64,000 bases of DNA, from NCBI RefSeq assembly GCF_035222375.1, contig NC_085887.1, positions 409,501 to 473,500 of the forward strand. The letters are read 5' to 3'. Shown piece after piece: positions 54,258-64,000 of the stretch. The stretch is from Podospora pseudocomata (taxonomy: Eukaryota; Ascomycota; Sordariomycetes; Sordariales; Podosporaceae). Numbering within the stretch: position 1 is the stretch's first letter; every line of letters starts with the position of its first letter. Under the pieces are notes generated by a model. The model was not told where the DNA came from. It searched no databases and saw nothing but the letters and a program-made list of their open reading frames with translations. Made by a program: the position numbers and the translations under genes.

Positions 54258-54760
54258 TCAGGATCGTCCGAAGTCTTCCGAATACCGTCCCAAGTCCTCC
54301 ATGGCTTTGCACCATGCTGACTTTTTAGGCACAACAGGAGTGTTTTGCCGATTTAGTGGCGGTAATGATTTGCTGGAATTGGCGAGCCATGGATGAGACA
54401 GGCAATGTCTTATCGTAAATCTCTTTTCAGGATTGACAATCAAGATAGAATCAATCAGATCCACGAAAGCCGTTAGTCTGCTGAGAGCACAAATCGCGAA
54501 AGTCACGACTTACAGGCTGGGTCACTGATTGGATCCCAATACGGTGACTAATACTCAAAGCGACCACCCAAAATCTGTTGATTCAAGTCCTAGGGAAAGT
54601 CCTTACTCATGAGATCCTCAGATACGGGAGGTAACCACAAAGACAAATATTTAAGACCACCCCCAGCGCCCAAATGTCAACTGTTTTGCCGTGGAGCTTT
54701 TGGGTGATATTTAGGGATAGAAGGGATACAGTGCAGTACTGGACTTTCCTGTACGTCAAA
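54258..54760 (-). pseudogene. Fragment of a CAMK/Chk2-like protein kinase
   Basis: Only the C-lobe remains. Near 54700-54610 the frame reads KLHGKTVDIWALGVVLNICL with CGYLPY (subdomain IX); near 54540 SPYWDPISDPA follows a TAG stop; and LTAFVDLIDSILIVNPEKRF with TIRHCLSHPWL (subdomain XI) lies at about 54480-54370. This wording is close to fungal Rad53/Chk2 kinases. The N-lobe, with the ATP site, and the catalytic loop are not found upstream, and frames change between blocks, so it is not functional. Confidence 0.7.
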
Positions 54761-55114
54761 CCTGAATCATGCAGGGAACAGAGTTTTTGGATTACGTGCT
54801 AACATCGACCGGTATAACACAGATTCGGTAGCATGATTTTGGTCTTGACCCTTGTTCAAGTGATACTCGGTGCGGCGCAGGTAGCAGGGTCGTTCGTCCC
54901 CATCACAGGGACTGACCGGACGAAGCTAGAGCAATGAGCCCTTATTAACTTTAGGTGTGGTAATTGAAATAGCCAAAGTAAGAAATAGCTAAAGTAAAAG
55001 TTCGGAGTTGTGTGTATAAAATAAACAGTTTATCCTCAGGGGCTAAGGGGCCAAAAAGTCTCCACCCTGATACCCACCCAGCCTGAGGTGGATAACAAAA
55101 ACGATGGTTATGGT

Positions 55115-55200
55115 CTCTCCCGCCGGGAATTGAACCCGGGTCTCGAGCGTTGACATTTGAAGCTGACAAGCTCACATACTGACCACTATACTACGGAAGA
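55115..55200 (-). tRNA. tRNA-Asp (anticodon GUC) with a short intron
   Basis: Minus strand. The acceptor TCTTCCG pairs with CGGGAGA (one G-T), the T arm is CCGGG TTCAATT CCCGG and the discriminator is G. The anticodon stem TGAGC/GCTCG encloses TTGTCA, about 14 extra bases, and C; the extra bases lie one base after the anticodon, the standard place of nuclear tRNA introns. Confidence 0.9.
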
Positions 55201-55602
55201 TTTGCAGGTGTTGGCACCTGTCGTAGCTTGCATTTCGATAGCGAAATGTGTGTTTATCACTGTCGGACTGTACGACCCACGAAAACGGGCGTGGGCTTGT
55301 GTGCATACAGCGAGTTCCTCCATGCGCGGCAAATTGGTCCGGATGCATCTTTTTAAAATACGATATCGGGCCAGTCCATCGTGTTGATTACCTCAAACTT
55401 CACAGTTCGACGAGGATGCTTTCTCTTAGACGTTCTCTTTGCATAAGGTACCTATGTAACCCAGCACCGTCAACTTGTCGATTCCTCCAACCATTAATCA
55501 GCACCTCCCTTCCATGATGTCAACCATGATATGAACCAAATGCAACCTCGCTATGATCAACCCTGATAAAAAATGGAAAACAGAAAGAAAGCAAACCAGC
55601 AA
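55201..55602. other. Intergenic stretch
   Basis: Upstream of tRNA-Asp and the 3' flank of the membrane protein gene. Nothing else was recognised. Confidence 0.4.
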
Positions 55603-58161
55603 CTAAGAATGCTCCCAAATCTTGAACGAAAATGGGCTACTCTTCGGCCTCCCCCTTTCAGGGCCAAACGTTTCTCTTCTCGTCCTCTCAAGCACCTCTG
55701 GCGGCGCAAACCCATAATACACCCTCCCATTCCCAACAGTTGAGGCCCCGGTCGAATTGGCCGTAGTTGGCCTGTTCGACAACCCTGTCCCAATCCGTGG
55801 CGTGCCGACGCTCTCCCGATCAGAGATAACCCCATACCCCAGCCTGGTCTCCTTGATCTCCCACGGCACCTCGCCCCATTTGCTTGTCTTCCACGGAAGT
55901 TCCTCCAGGCAAGGGGCTCTGGTCGCTGCTATAACAGAGGAGACTTTGACATCCCTGACATGGTAGTTGTTCTGCGCCAGGGCCGCGGTTCCCAAGCCGA
56001 CGCAGATGATGGTAGCCAAGATGGCAATCGAATAGGCTATCCACAGATCGCGCTGGACATACAGGTACGAGTTTGCGATGCGGGTTTTCACGCAGGGGTA
56101 TTTCGGACTGGTGTCGTCTTCAGGTGATTCGGAAGCTGTCACGCCGGAGCGGGTCTGGGGTTCCGCAGCCCATGATACTATCATGAATTGTGGGTTGGAG
56201 AGCAGCGAGAGGGTGATGTTCTCGTAAAACTCCTGAACAGCGTCCATGAGGTTCGGAACGGCGAGAAAAGTAGCCTTGTCGATGAGCCGAGTCTGGGTAG
56301 CGTCGGTGGTCGGATTCGGGAACGGGATGTAATGAATCTTGCCTTTTAGAAACTGCCGAAAACCCAGACCTAGGGAATGGTACGCGGCTGATAGCCGGTA
56401 GAGCTCGTAGTCCGGATAGGGAAGAATATAATTGTTATTTGGCTGGGCAGTCGTAGTGTCATAGGTGCCATCCGAAAGAGTGCTGTTAGCAGTCTCCAGT
56501 TTGGTATCGATGATGGGCTTCAAGTGCTCTTTTTGAATGACTTTAGTCGACTGGGAGGAGAAAGTATGATTAAACTGAACAGTATACCGGGTTACGTAGT
56601 GTTCACATCGAAATATGACTGGTTCGTACCCCGACTGGAAATCAGCGTTGTCCTTTTTGGATGGCGGCAGAGCGTCGTTTGGCCTTGTGCGAACCGAGTG
56701 CCCTATCCAAAGGATAGGCTCTGTGCGGAGGGCACCCAAATGTCTCGGAAATGGCTTCTTAACGGGCACGCCCCCTTCCAATGTGTCAACCTGCGGTCTG
56801 GCGTATTCGCCAGACATAACATCGGCAATGTAGGCATAATCTCCTTTTGGGATCAGATCAGAGGAATCAAAAGGTGCTCCTCGATCTCGAAGGGCTTTGT
56901 TATCCATATTCAGGCCTCGACCTAGTTCATCACACTTGTAACCTGGTGCCTCAAAGGTGACAACATAGCTGCAATTCCACCCCCTTCCGCAAGTGTCAAG
57001 AGCCACATTTTCTCGAGGCACGACATTTCCGGAGTAGGCGGTTTGCTTAGTCACCAAATCAGCAGGCTGGCTAATGCCATCCCAGTAGTCGTAGAAAGTC
57101 TGGTTGTAGGGCTCGAAGACCTCCGACGAGTTGGTCAGTGTGCAATTCCAAAGCGAGAGCGAGAAACCGGGGTAGCCATAGAGTCGATCAGCCAGCCGCC
57201 AGTTCTTTTTGCGTTCGGTGTCGAAATTGAGTGTCCGCACAGTGCTACACTCGGCCTGCTTTGCTTCTTCTCGAAGCTCGACAGTGAGAGAGGAAGGAGT
57301 CAAGATGACGACGAGGGGAAACAGCCTTTCTCAGGGTGGCACACGGTCAGTTATATCTTACACACATGGATTTTGAAGAGCGACTTACCACATAATAACG
57401 GCAAGGAAAATCACCACCTTGCTTTTCCTCCAGATCTCGGTGTTGAACAAGCCTGTCAAGTCTTGGCTGATGGCGAAGATTCCGTCGACGGTCTTGAGCC
57501 TCAAATGGCGCCTTCTCACTGTTACCCAGACCTGTTGCCGGTACGCAAAGAAAACGGCAGTGAAGAGGGATGCTTTAGAGGCATACGAAAGGAAGCCGCC
57601 GAACCTCATCATCTTCAACTGGTCATCCGCTGGCTTCCCGTTCAAGCTGACGTAGAAGGCATGATGGGAGCCTGCAAAGACGATGCCAAGAAACAAGGCG
57701 GCATACATCACCCATGGTGCGTTGAGCCAGCTCCATGACCAACGTGGTGGTCGTAGCGGTGGCTTTTCTGGGCCATCCGGGGACAGGTCTCTGTTCTGAT
57801 ATTGAGAATAGAAGCCGGGCGTGTCGGGTATTCCGGCGTAATACTCGTTTTGGTGAAGACCATGGGGTGTTTTGGTCTCATCATATGGGGGACTGCCAAA
57901 AGGGGAGGCTTGTCGAACTCGGCCGTAGTCTGTTGTCCCGCCTTGTTGATTTATACCCAGCCCAATGCCTGCTTGCGACCCATTCCTTCCTGTTCTCTGG
58001 AAAAAGGTTACACGTCGAGGAAGCGGAGGGGATGATGGGGAAGAGGTCATTCCGGGAGTCGGCGCAATAGGGTCTGACAAGGTAGGGTCTTGTTGTTGGA
58101 GGCCATGATAGTCGGCATTTGTCGATTGCTGCTGACCGTATTGAGGTGTGTGAGAGGCCAT
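55603..58161 (-). CDS. Large multi-pass membrane protein, fungal family of unknown function
   Basis: Exons 58161-57389 and 57325-55603, 831 aa; the 63-nt intron (GTAAGT) joins VIMW to LFPLVVILTP. A Pro/Ser/Gln-rich cytosolic N-terminus of about 150 residues precedes APWVMYAALFLGIVFAGSHH (helix 1) and GKPADDQLKMMRFGGFLSYA, a hallmark of a common Sordariomycete family sometimes labelled formylmethionine deformylase-like. Two further helices follow, then a large outer domain of about 370 residues with many sequons and cysteines (WNCTLTN; CGRGWNCSY; KCDELG), and a final helix (IAYSIAILATIICVGLGTAA). The tail is basic and polar. The domain layout suggests a surface sensor or wall protein; its activity is unknown. 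Confidence 0.85.
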
Positions 58162-59471
58162 CGCTTCTCTCAGCAAAAGCTGCAAACGTGCTATTCCTAT
58201 TGCATTCGGGTGGCAAGGCGGGATGGGTTTGCTAGGTTTGCGGTGATGATGGCGTGTGTTAGTGCGTGGGTGAACAAGGAAGCCCGACACCAGATGCACA
58301 GATTACTGCTTCCCAGACTTGAGATTTTGTGAAGAAATAAAACACCCAGGGGTACTCGGGTGCACGTCAGTTCACGAGTCCCGGTATATAAGAGGAGCAT
58401 GGGTGGCAGACAGGGTCAACTCTTGTCTCACCACGCTGAAGACAACTTTGGCGGGAAGCCATCAACTGCCAAGAACAGGGCTTGTGGAACAGAAGGTGCA
58501 AATGCTGGTCGCACTGCAGGCTGGGAATAACTCATGGGTCTGGCAGGATATAGAAGGGGGAGAACCTGGCCAGTCGTGGGATTTTTCCGAGAAGGCGAGG
58601 AACAAACATGGGATGAATCCGCCCACAAAAGCCCAGAGGCCAACAGCACGAGCGAAGCGAGCAAGTGCGGCAGTGCCGGCTTGGGCTGTTGACGATCAGA
58701 CGTATCTCTCATTGCTTACTGCACACAGCTGACATTAAGTAACCGAGATCTGGACATTTCCGAAATACCGAGATTCAAGACCACTCGGAATAGCTCCTCA
58801 CCGCTCAGTGGTGCCAGTTCCCGGGTAGGGCAGGATTCATGGAGGCTGTGTGCGGATACTGCGTGGCTTCATGGACAATCCTGCAAGACCAGAGTCATTG
58901 AACCAACCACAGATGGTATTATCGAGGACTCGTCTGCAGCGGGGGTACTCGGACCATCGCTCTCGAATCACTCTGGATTGTTGGTTGGATGGTGTTGGCT
59001 GCCCGACTATTGGCCGCATTTCGAGGCCGCGCGCTTCAAGCTCGAGATGGAAGCAAGCAAAGGCACTTGTTACTGCCAGCACCCTAGCAGACACTCCTAG
59101 CCTCAAAGATACAAACAAAGCTTTGGAGGGAGATTATTGCAGTTTGAAAGCTGCCGATGAAAGCAAAAATTGGAGAAGAGAAGGGAAGCCGGCATCCGCA
59201 GTTTTGGTGGGATGTTGGACTGGGCTTCGACCACTGGGAGATATGCCCCACAATGCGGCGCCAACACGCCGGTAGCACAGTGCGCAGAAGCACGGTCATA
59301 ATGTAGCCTCCCGTCCCCCACATCTGTCATTGCATACATAAAAAGCCAGTTGTTTTGAATGTCAATCAAGTGATTCCCAGACAAACACTTTGTCTATGAT
59401 GAAAAAGTGCCAATGAAAAAAAGGTATATCTACTGTAAGTTACTGGATATTGAAAATGTGGGCAAAAGGAT
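58162..59471. other. Intergenic stretch
   Basis: 1.3 kb with only unconvincing short frames. A TATA-like GTATATAAG near 58383 points to transcription of one flank. Confidence 0.4.
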
Positions 59472-59543
59472 AGGACGAAACGTGATTTGAACACGTGACC
59501 TACCGGACTGCAGCCGGTTGCTCTACCCCTGAGCTATTCGTCC
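59472..59543 (-). tRNA. tRNA-Cys (anticodon GCA)
   Basis: Minus strand, 72 nt, no intron. The acceptor GGACGAA pairs with TTCGTCC, the discriminator is U as expected for Cys, the anticodon stem ACCGG/CCGGT encloses CTGCAGT, and the T arm is ACGTG TTCAAAT CACGT. Confidence 0.96.
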
Positions 59544-60500
59544 TGGGATTTTGATTTGTTTGATGAAAAACTTTGGGAAGCTTGGCATTATATACAACCA
59601 TATCCAACCAAAATCAGCAGACGTCATGCTCGGTCAATAGCTCCGGCAACTGCAACCCGCCGCACTCCGCAACATGATCACCACACTGCCGCCTCACATC
59701 ATCGAACAGTAGGATTTGTTCCACGGGACCGCTAGACCATTCCTTAAAATACGCATGTAAACGATCGACCCTCCACATTCACAACACACACACTGATGAC
59801 GCAGCTCGGACTCCCCCAGTCGACCTCGGAAATCGGCAGCTTATCATCTTGAAAGGATGCCACCGTTGTGTAGCAGGCAAATGCCACCGAACCATAGTCC
59901 GCACGCGTGTCGGTTTAACAACACTGTCATTTTGACGTAGTTACTCAATACTACGCTATCTGTGTCCAGAACCCTCCAAATATCCTCCTATATCGGCTCC
60001 GACTGCTTCTGAACGACCTTTGGAGGTATGACAGCCCTGCCGTGCCTTTTCCAATCACCAGTCGCCTGTCCTGGACCAGGTATATTTCAAAGACCACTGG
60101 ATGCCAGAAAGCTGGTAATCTTCTCAAATGACTTGGCAGCAGTCGTGTGGAAGTTGATGCCATGCCCCGTTCGGGGCAAGCTGATGGCCTTGAATGCCTT
60201 CGCTTTTGAGAAAATACTGGCCTCGGGTTTTCCAAGGACACCATCGCAACTGTTTTCTACCAGTTAATCGCTGGAGTTATATGGTAAAAAGAAACTGACT
60301 CACTCTGCCATACAGTAAGGGAAATCATATTTCCCTGAGAGTATCTGTGGAAATCCGGTCGGTTAATCTTAATCTTTTAATATATTCAACTGCGCACACT
60401 GCCTGGACTGCAGGAGCGCCATGTCGTCACAGTTTCAACCAAGCCTTGAACTACGGGAGCGATGCACACCGTATTGCTAGTGGTGTGAACATCCTGGTTC
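59544..60500. other. Decayed or non-coding stretch
   Basis: No gene recognised. It may include the lost C-terminal part of the hydrolase relic that lies next to it. Confidence 0.35.
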
Positions 60501-60502
60501 TG

Positions 60503-61375
60503 CTAAGGTCGTGCCACCAACCATCTTGAAGTCAAACCATCCCGAAGAGCCATGGAAGCACTTTCGCGGGCACATACCGTATCGAGTTGCCTCCATTTAC
60601 CCGGTTTCTGGTAGGCAGCGATCCGGACGCCAGCCGCCTCAAGGAACTCCAGCCCCTTCAGATGAGTCGAGTTGTAACTGAAGCCTGTGGTGTTCCGCCA
60701 ATCCAATCTGTCAACCCCCCATCTCCTCGTATAGAGAAAACGCAGTCTTCGGACGGAGCCTACCAGTCAAAACAACCCCATCAACCAGCTTCCTGTTCTT
60801 CCTCACGACCTCGGATAAGATCGCGCTTCCAAACCATGCCCAACAAGCACAGTTTTCGAAGGCCGCCCGGTACCACCGACATAATGCCCGCCCTTGACCA
60901 GCTTTGCCAACTCAGTCAATATGGCCACTTGGTTCGATAGCTGCGCAACATAACCCAATCCTTGTTCCGACTTCCCCACACCCAACCGGTCATAGCAAAA
61001 GATTGAGTAGCCCTTGGTCAGCAGCTGGCTGGGGATAGTAACCATTTCGCAATGAAAAAGGATCCAAGCACATACGTCCGGTCAAAGTTTAGCCCATGTG
61101 TTCCAAATCACCGCCGTATTTTTACCCTTTGGATCCGGTTTCTCGTGCCCGGGGCGGCAAAATGTCACCGAGATGGTGTATGTCTCGGTCACGTTGACGG
61201 AAAACGGCGAGAGGACCGAGGCCGAGGTCTCGGAGGTGTGGCTGGCGATGGTGGCGACAAAGTTAGCGACGTCAAAGTCGGACTCGAATGGATCAAGTCC
61301 GAAGACTGCGTTGTTGGAGCGGACGGTGACGTGGCTGTTTACTCCGGCGCTTCCCCAACCCGAGCTAAGCTATAC
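60503..61375 (-). pseudogene. Relic of a secreted alpha/beta hydrolase
   Basis: Blocks in order on the minus strand: NNAVFGLDPFESDFDVANFV and VNVTETYTISVTFCRPG (about 61325-61140); IPSQLLTKGYSIFCYDRLGV with GKSEQGLGYVAQLSNQVAIL and TVLVGHGLE (61045-60830); DGVVLTGRL (about 60770); GLEFLEAAGVRIAAYQKPGK and WRQLDTVCAR (about 60655-60560). Their order and wording match fungal secreted alpha/beta hydrolases, the same broad group as the gene at 23986. Stops and frame changes separate the blocks, and no complete nucleophile elbow remains. It is a dead copy. Confidence 0.7.
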
Positions 61376-61525
61376 TTGTGTCAGCCACAGGCACATGGCT
61401 TAAGCCAGAGGTGTTTTCCCGAACTATCTACTGCGACCACTGATGCAATGGAAAGATTTGCAACCGGGAATACGAGAACTATGTAGGTGGAGTCTCTCTC
61501 TTATGGAAAGACTATGTAAGGAGGT

Positions 61526-61900
61526 ATGTTGGCTGGCGAGGCACCTGAAACAACATTGCCAACGCCAGATCAGGGGCGTGTCAACGTCGCGGAAACCATC
61601 ACCATGATCGAACCCGATATCCCAGGAACGGGAGGCTACGGGATTGGCTCCATTTCCGAAGAGACCAGAAGAGCCGTTTCCAATCCTCAACCTCGCTGCT
61701 GTAGAAAATGATAGGAACGGTGTGGACGCAAAGGTTCCAACCTTCAAGGTCATCATGGCCTACGCTGATCTTCCAGGCGCGGCGCTCGCCAACGACCTGA
61801 ACCTTGTTGTTCTCTCAGGGGATGGTAGAAAGCATCGACATGGAATCAGTGTGGTCAGGGCTTCCTCGCCGATGCCAAGAAGCCGTCGGGCAGGTTGTTT
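61526..61900 (+). pseudogene. Relic of an S8 (subtilisin-like) peptidase C-terminal region
   Basis: Two adjoining plus-strand pieces in different frames: GRVNVAETITMIEPDIPGTG (about 61575) and GVDAKVPTFKVIMAYADLPG with AALANDLNLVVLSGDGRKHR (about 61715-61835). In S8 peptidases a beta-sandwich after the catalytic domain reads similarly (AYADYPGAALQNDLNL). No catalytic Asp-His-Ser blocks were found, so only the end of the gene remains. Confidence 0.5.
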
Positions 61901-62334
61901 AGTGAGATGTGACCGGGGATAGTGTTCAGGTCATGGTTAAGCTGTACCGTGTAATGTTGGCTAATGTACCGTTTGCGTACGCTTGGAAGTTATTGCGAGC
62001 GTAAGACCTAGGTGTTGGTTGACATTGTTTGAATTTGGATATCTTGGAGGCATCTTGACTGCCCTTAGCTAGTGAGAACTATTTTTTCAACCCCTGACAT
62101 GAATTTTATTTGGCATATGCACTGCATCTCACTGTGGACCAGCAGTGCTTCCCGTATTGCATTTATACAGCTGCATACACCGATGCAAAAAGACAAGATT
62201 TGTAAGATACGTGAACAGAGGTAGTTGGTAAATCCCGACTTTGCTGCTAATGGTGTTGGTTCACCATGCACTGTTTCCTCCTATATCCATCTCACACGTA
62301 TAAGAAGTACCACTGTACCAGCAACCGAGCACCT
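61901..62334. other. Intergenic stretch
   Basis: AT-rich; nothing recognised. Confidence 0.35.
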
Positions 62335-63311
62335 CTAGCTCGGCAACTCCATAGCACTGTGCTGCGGTCTTTGGCTACCCATGTTGTCCTCTTGACCCGT
62401 GTCATGACCGAAGTGAACTGAGTGTGGCTCCAACTCCGTGCTGACGAATGCCGGATAACCTTGGTGGGTGTAGTGGGCAGAGTAGCCATGCTGAGGAAAG
62501 TTTGTGGCGTAGTTGCCTTGGGCTGGATAGCCCTGTGAAGAGAATACTGGGGGGTAAGGATATGGCGGTGATATGCCTGCTGTATAGGCCTGGTGATGCA
62601 TGGCAGGTCTCCCCATGCCATAGTCTGACAATTCAGATAGACGTGAAGAGTGTGGAAACGTGGGCGAGCTGGCTGCGAGCTCTGATCTCAGAGTCTCAGG
62701 GCGCGCCTTACTGTCCGTAGATAGCTCGCCGACCACTGGTGACGTTTCTGTAGCCAACTCGGCCGCTCCCTCACCCTTCTACCAATTAGCATGCTCCCCG
62801 TGATCCACTCCAGAAACCGAATCATTAACGTGCCTTCGATGGCAGGGCTCGCCTCGGCACTGCACAGGCAAAGATCATCATATTCCTGCTCTTTGTTGCG
62901 GAGGGCTTTAGGCTTCCCTTTTTCTGCACACCCAACCCTTCGAATGCTCAGTAATAAGGGCCCTACCATGAAGTTGGCTACAGTGTAAACATACCACAGA
63001 CCTCTGCCATCCTCATCGACGGTCGTATTGCAGAAAACCATTCCCATCCATGGCTGGTCTGAATAAATCTTCTCATCGGGGCAGCTCGAGTCCTCGAATG
63101 TGCTGTCGATGCAGCCCGCCATGTAGGTGAGGCCTCCACCATAGCTAAAGCAAGCGTGGCCCTCGGCAAAGCAGAAACCAGCCTTCCCACAGCACTGGAC
63201 GTGTCCAAAAGCAGCATTGCCACAATGCATAAAATCCGAGTGTGACTCTTCACCAGGACCCCAGTAACAGGTGCCGTTGGAGATGTTGATGTCGTCGTCC
63301 AAGTCCCCCAT
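62335..63311 (-). CDS. Cys-rich surface-type protein, tail junction unclear
   Basis: Exon 1 (63311-62995) encodes the Cys-rich domain of a common fungal family: NGTCYWGPGEESHSDFMHCG, GHVQCCGKAGFCFAEGHACF, AGCIDSTFEDSSCPD and PWMGMVFCNTT. A 57-nt in-frame intron (62994-62938) leads to VGCAEKGKPKALRNK, YDDLCLC and AEASPAIEG. A last block (about 62757-62335) gives a Ser/Tyr/Pro/Gln-rich tail (GISPPYPYPPVFSSQGYPAQ), but it is in another frame and no splice pair I found joins it cleanly. Relatives carry a signal or transmembrane helix between the two parts; none is visible here, so there may be a deletion or an error. The function is unknown. Confidence 0.55.
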
Positions 63312-64000
63312 TCTTGCCTTCTTTGTGTTGGTTGGTGATGGATGACGTGACTGCAGGACAGAGGAAAGCAGTGACAGGCCCCGCTGTTGTTGGTTGGAAA
63401 CACCGGGTTCACCTTATCGAAGTTTGCACTCTGCTGCCGTGTGACTGCCTGGAGGCATTTTTCAGATGGAACTGCCCAGTCAGGTCGGGCAGGAGCAACT
63501 ATTGTGTACTTACCGCTTCCATGTTGTGGCTACTGCCACAACCGACAACCACTTGCCCGGTGAAAGCAGGCAACCTTGCCTGCTCCTGCCATCTTGATCC
63601 CGTCCATATCTTCTCTGCGACTTTCTAACGGGATGAAAGTCGCTCAACCTGGAGCCTAGAGCCAGAATAAAAGCCTCGTCGATGCCCGGCACCAAACCAG
63701 ACGCTGGGTTTGTTGCACTCGTCACTCACTTCAAATACCCTATTGGAGATTTTACCATGCAACGCTCCACGTGTGATGGTGCTCCCGAGGACAGAATCCG
63801 TTGATTCTGTGTAATGTTACCCCCGTACTGAGACTTTGGTTTGGCTGAGGAACCCGACCCATGACAATCTCAATTCCCCTTTGTTTTACACGGAACCAAA
63901 AGGTGAGCTGGGTAGACAATAGGATCAAGTATAGATTAAACATGCAACAATAATAGAAATCATGCTCAAAGGAATCTATCTGTATTTGTTTGAAACCTGA
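63312..64000. other. Window end, no gene seen
   Basis: The 5' flank of the Cys-rich gene; only short unconvincing frames. Confidence 0.4.

Noticed and set aside
1-64000. Intact transposon, LTR element or CRISPR array
   Set aside because: No transposase, reverse transcriptase or integrase wording, long terminal repeats or evenly spaced repeat-spacer pattern was seen on either strand.

Overview
This looks like nuclear DNA of a filamentous ascomycete close to Podospora (Sordariales). Coding genes are broken by 50-80 nt GT-AG introns with CTRAC-like branch sites, tRNA genes are eukaryotic (one with an intron), and proteins are typical of Pezizomycotina. The strongest lineage marker is a complete HET-C2-type glycolipid transfer protein gene at 34.7-35.5 kb. 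It is 208 aa, and the glycolipid-site residues D66, N70, K73, W109 and H147 fall exactly where they are described in Podospora anserina HET-C2.

Layout. 1-6.6 kb: gene-poor, then an FAD-linked (berberine-bridge-like) oxidase and a fossil HET-domain gene. 6.6-16 kb: a very long coiled-coil/acidic protein gene (minus), an intronless cytochrome P450 (plus) and a secreted or membrane protein (minus). 16-19.4 kb: a 3.5 kb gene-poor stretch with AT-rich patches. 19.4-27.6 kb: a secreted CE1 esterase, a coiled-coil/transmembrane protein, a secreted alpha/beta hydrolase that lacks its nucleophile serine, and an MFS transporter. 27.7-30.4 kb: relics, namely an orphan C-terminal exon of a GH6 cellobiohydrolase, a small two-exon gene, a 21-bp minisatellite and a broken CorA-like membrane protein gene.

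30.8-51.2 kb is the well-kept core: phospholipase D, het-c, an F-box/ankyrin protein, tRNA-Lys, an FAD monooxygenase, DEAD-box helicase DBP7, an MFS transporter with a GC-AG intron, mitochondrial NADH-cytochrome b5 reductase MCR1 and a CYTH-domain (thiamine-triphosphatase-like) protein. 51.5-64 kb mixes a small Cys-rich gene, a decayed kinase gene with an unknown tail, tRNA-Asp (intron) and tRNA-Cys, a large multi-pass membrane protein, relics of another alpha/beta hydrolase and of an S8 peptidase, and a Cys-rich surface-type protein.

The genes do not form an obvious biosynthetic cluster. Housekeeping genes (dbp7, mcr1, PLD, tRNAs) alternate with accessory ones (P450, oxidases, MFS, esterase, surface proteins) and with at least five decayed genes. 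The most interesting signals are the het-c locus with a HET-domain fossil in the same window, a recurrent C-rich to G-rich strand switch along coding sequences, a 60-codon stretch of the giant gene that reads better in another frame, and the orphan GH6 exon. No intact transposon, LTR element or CRISPR was seen.
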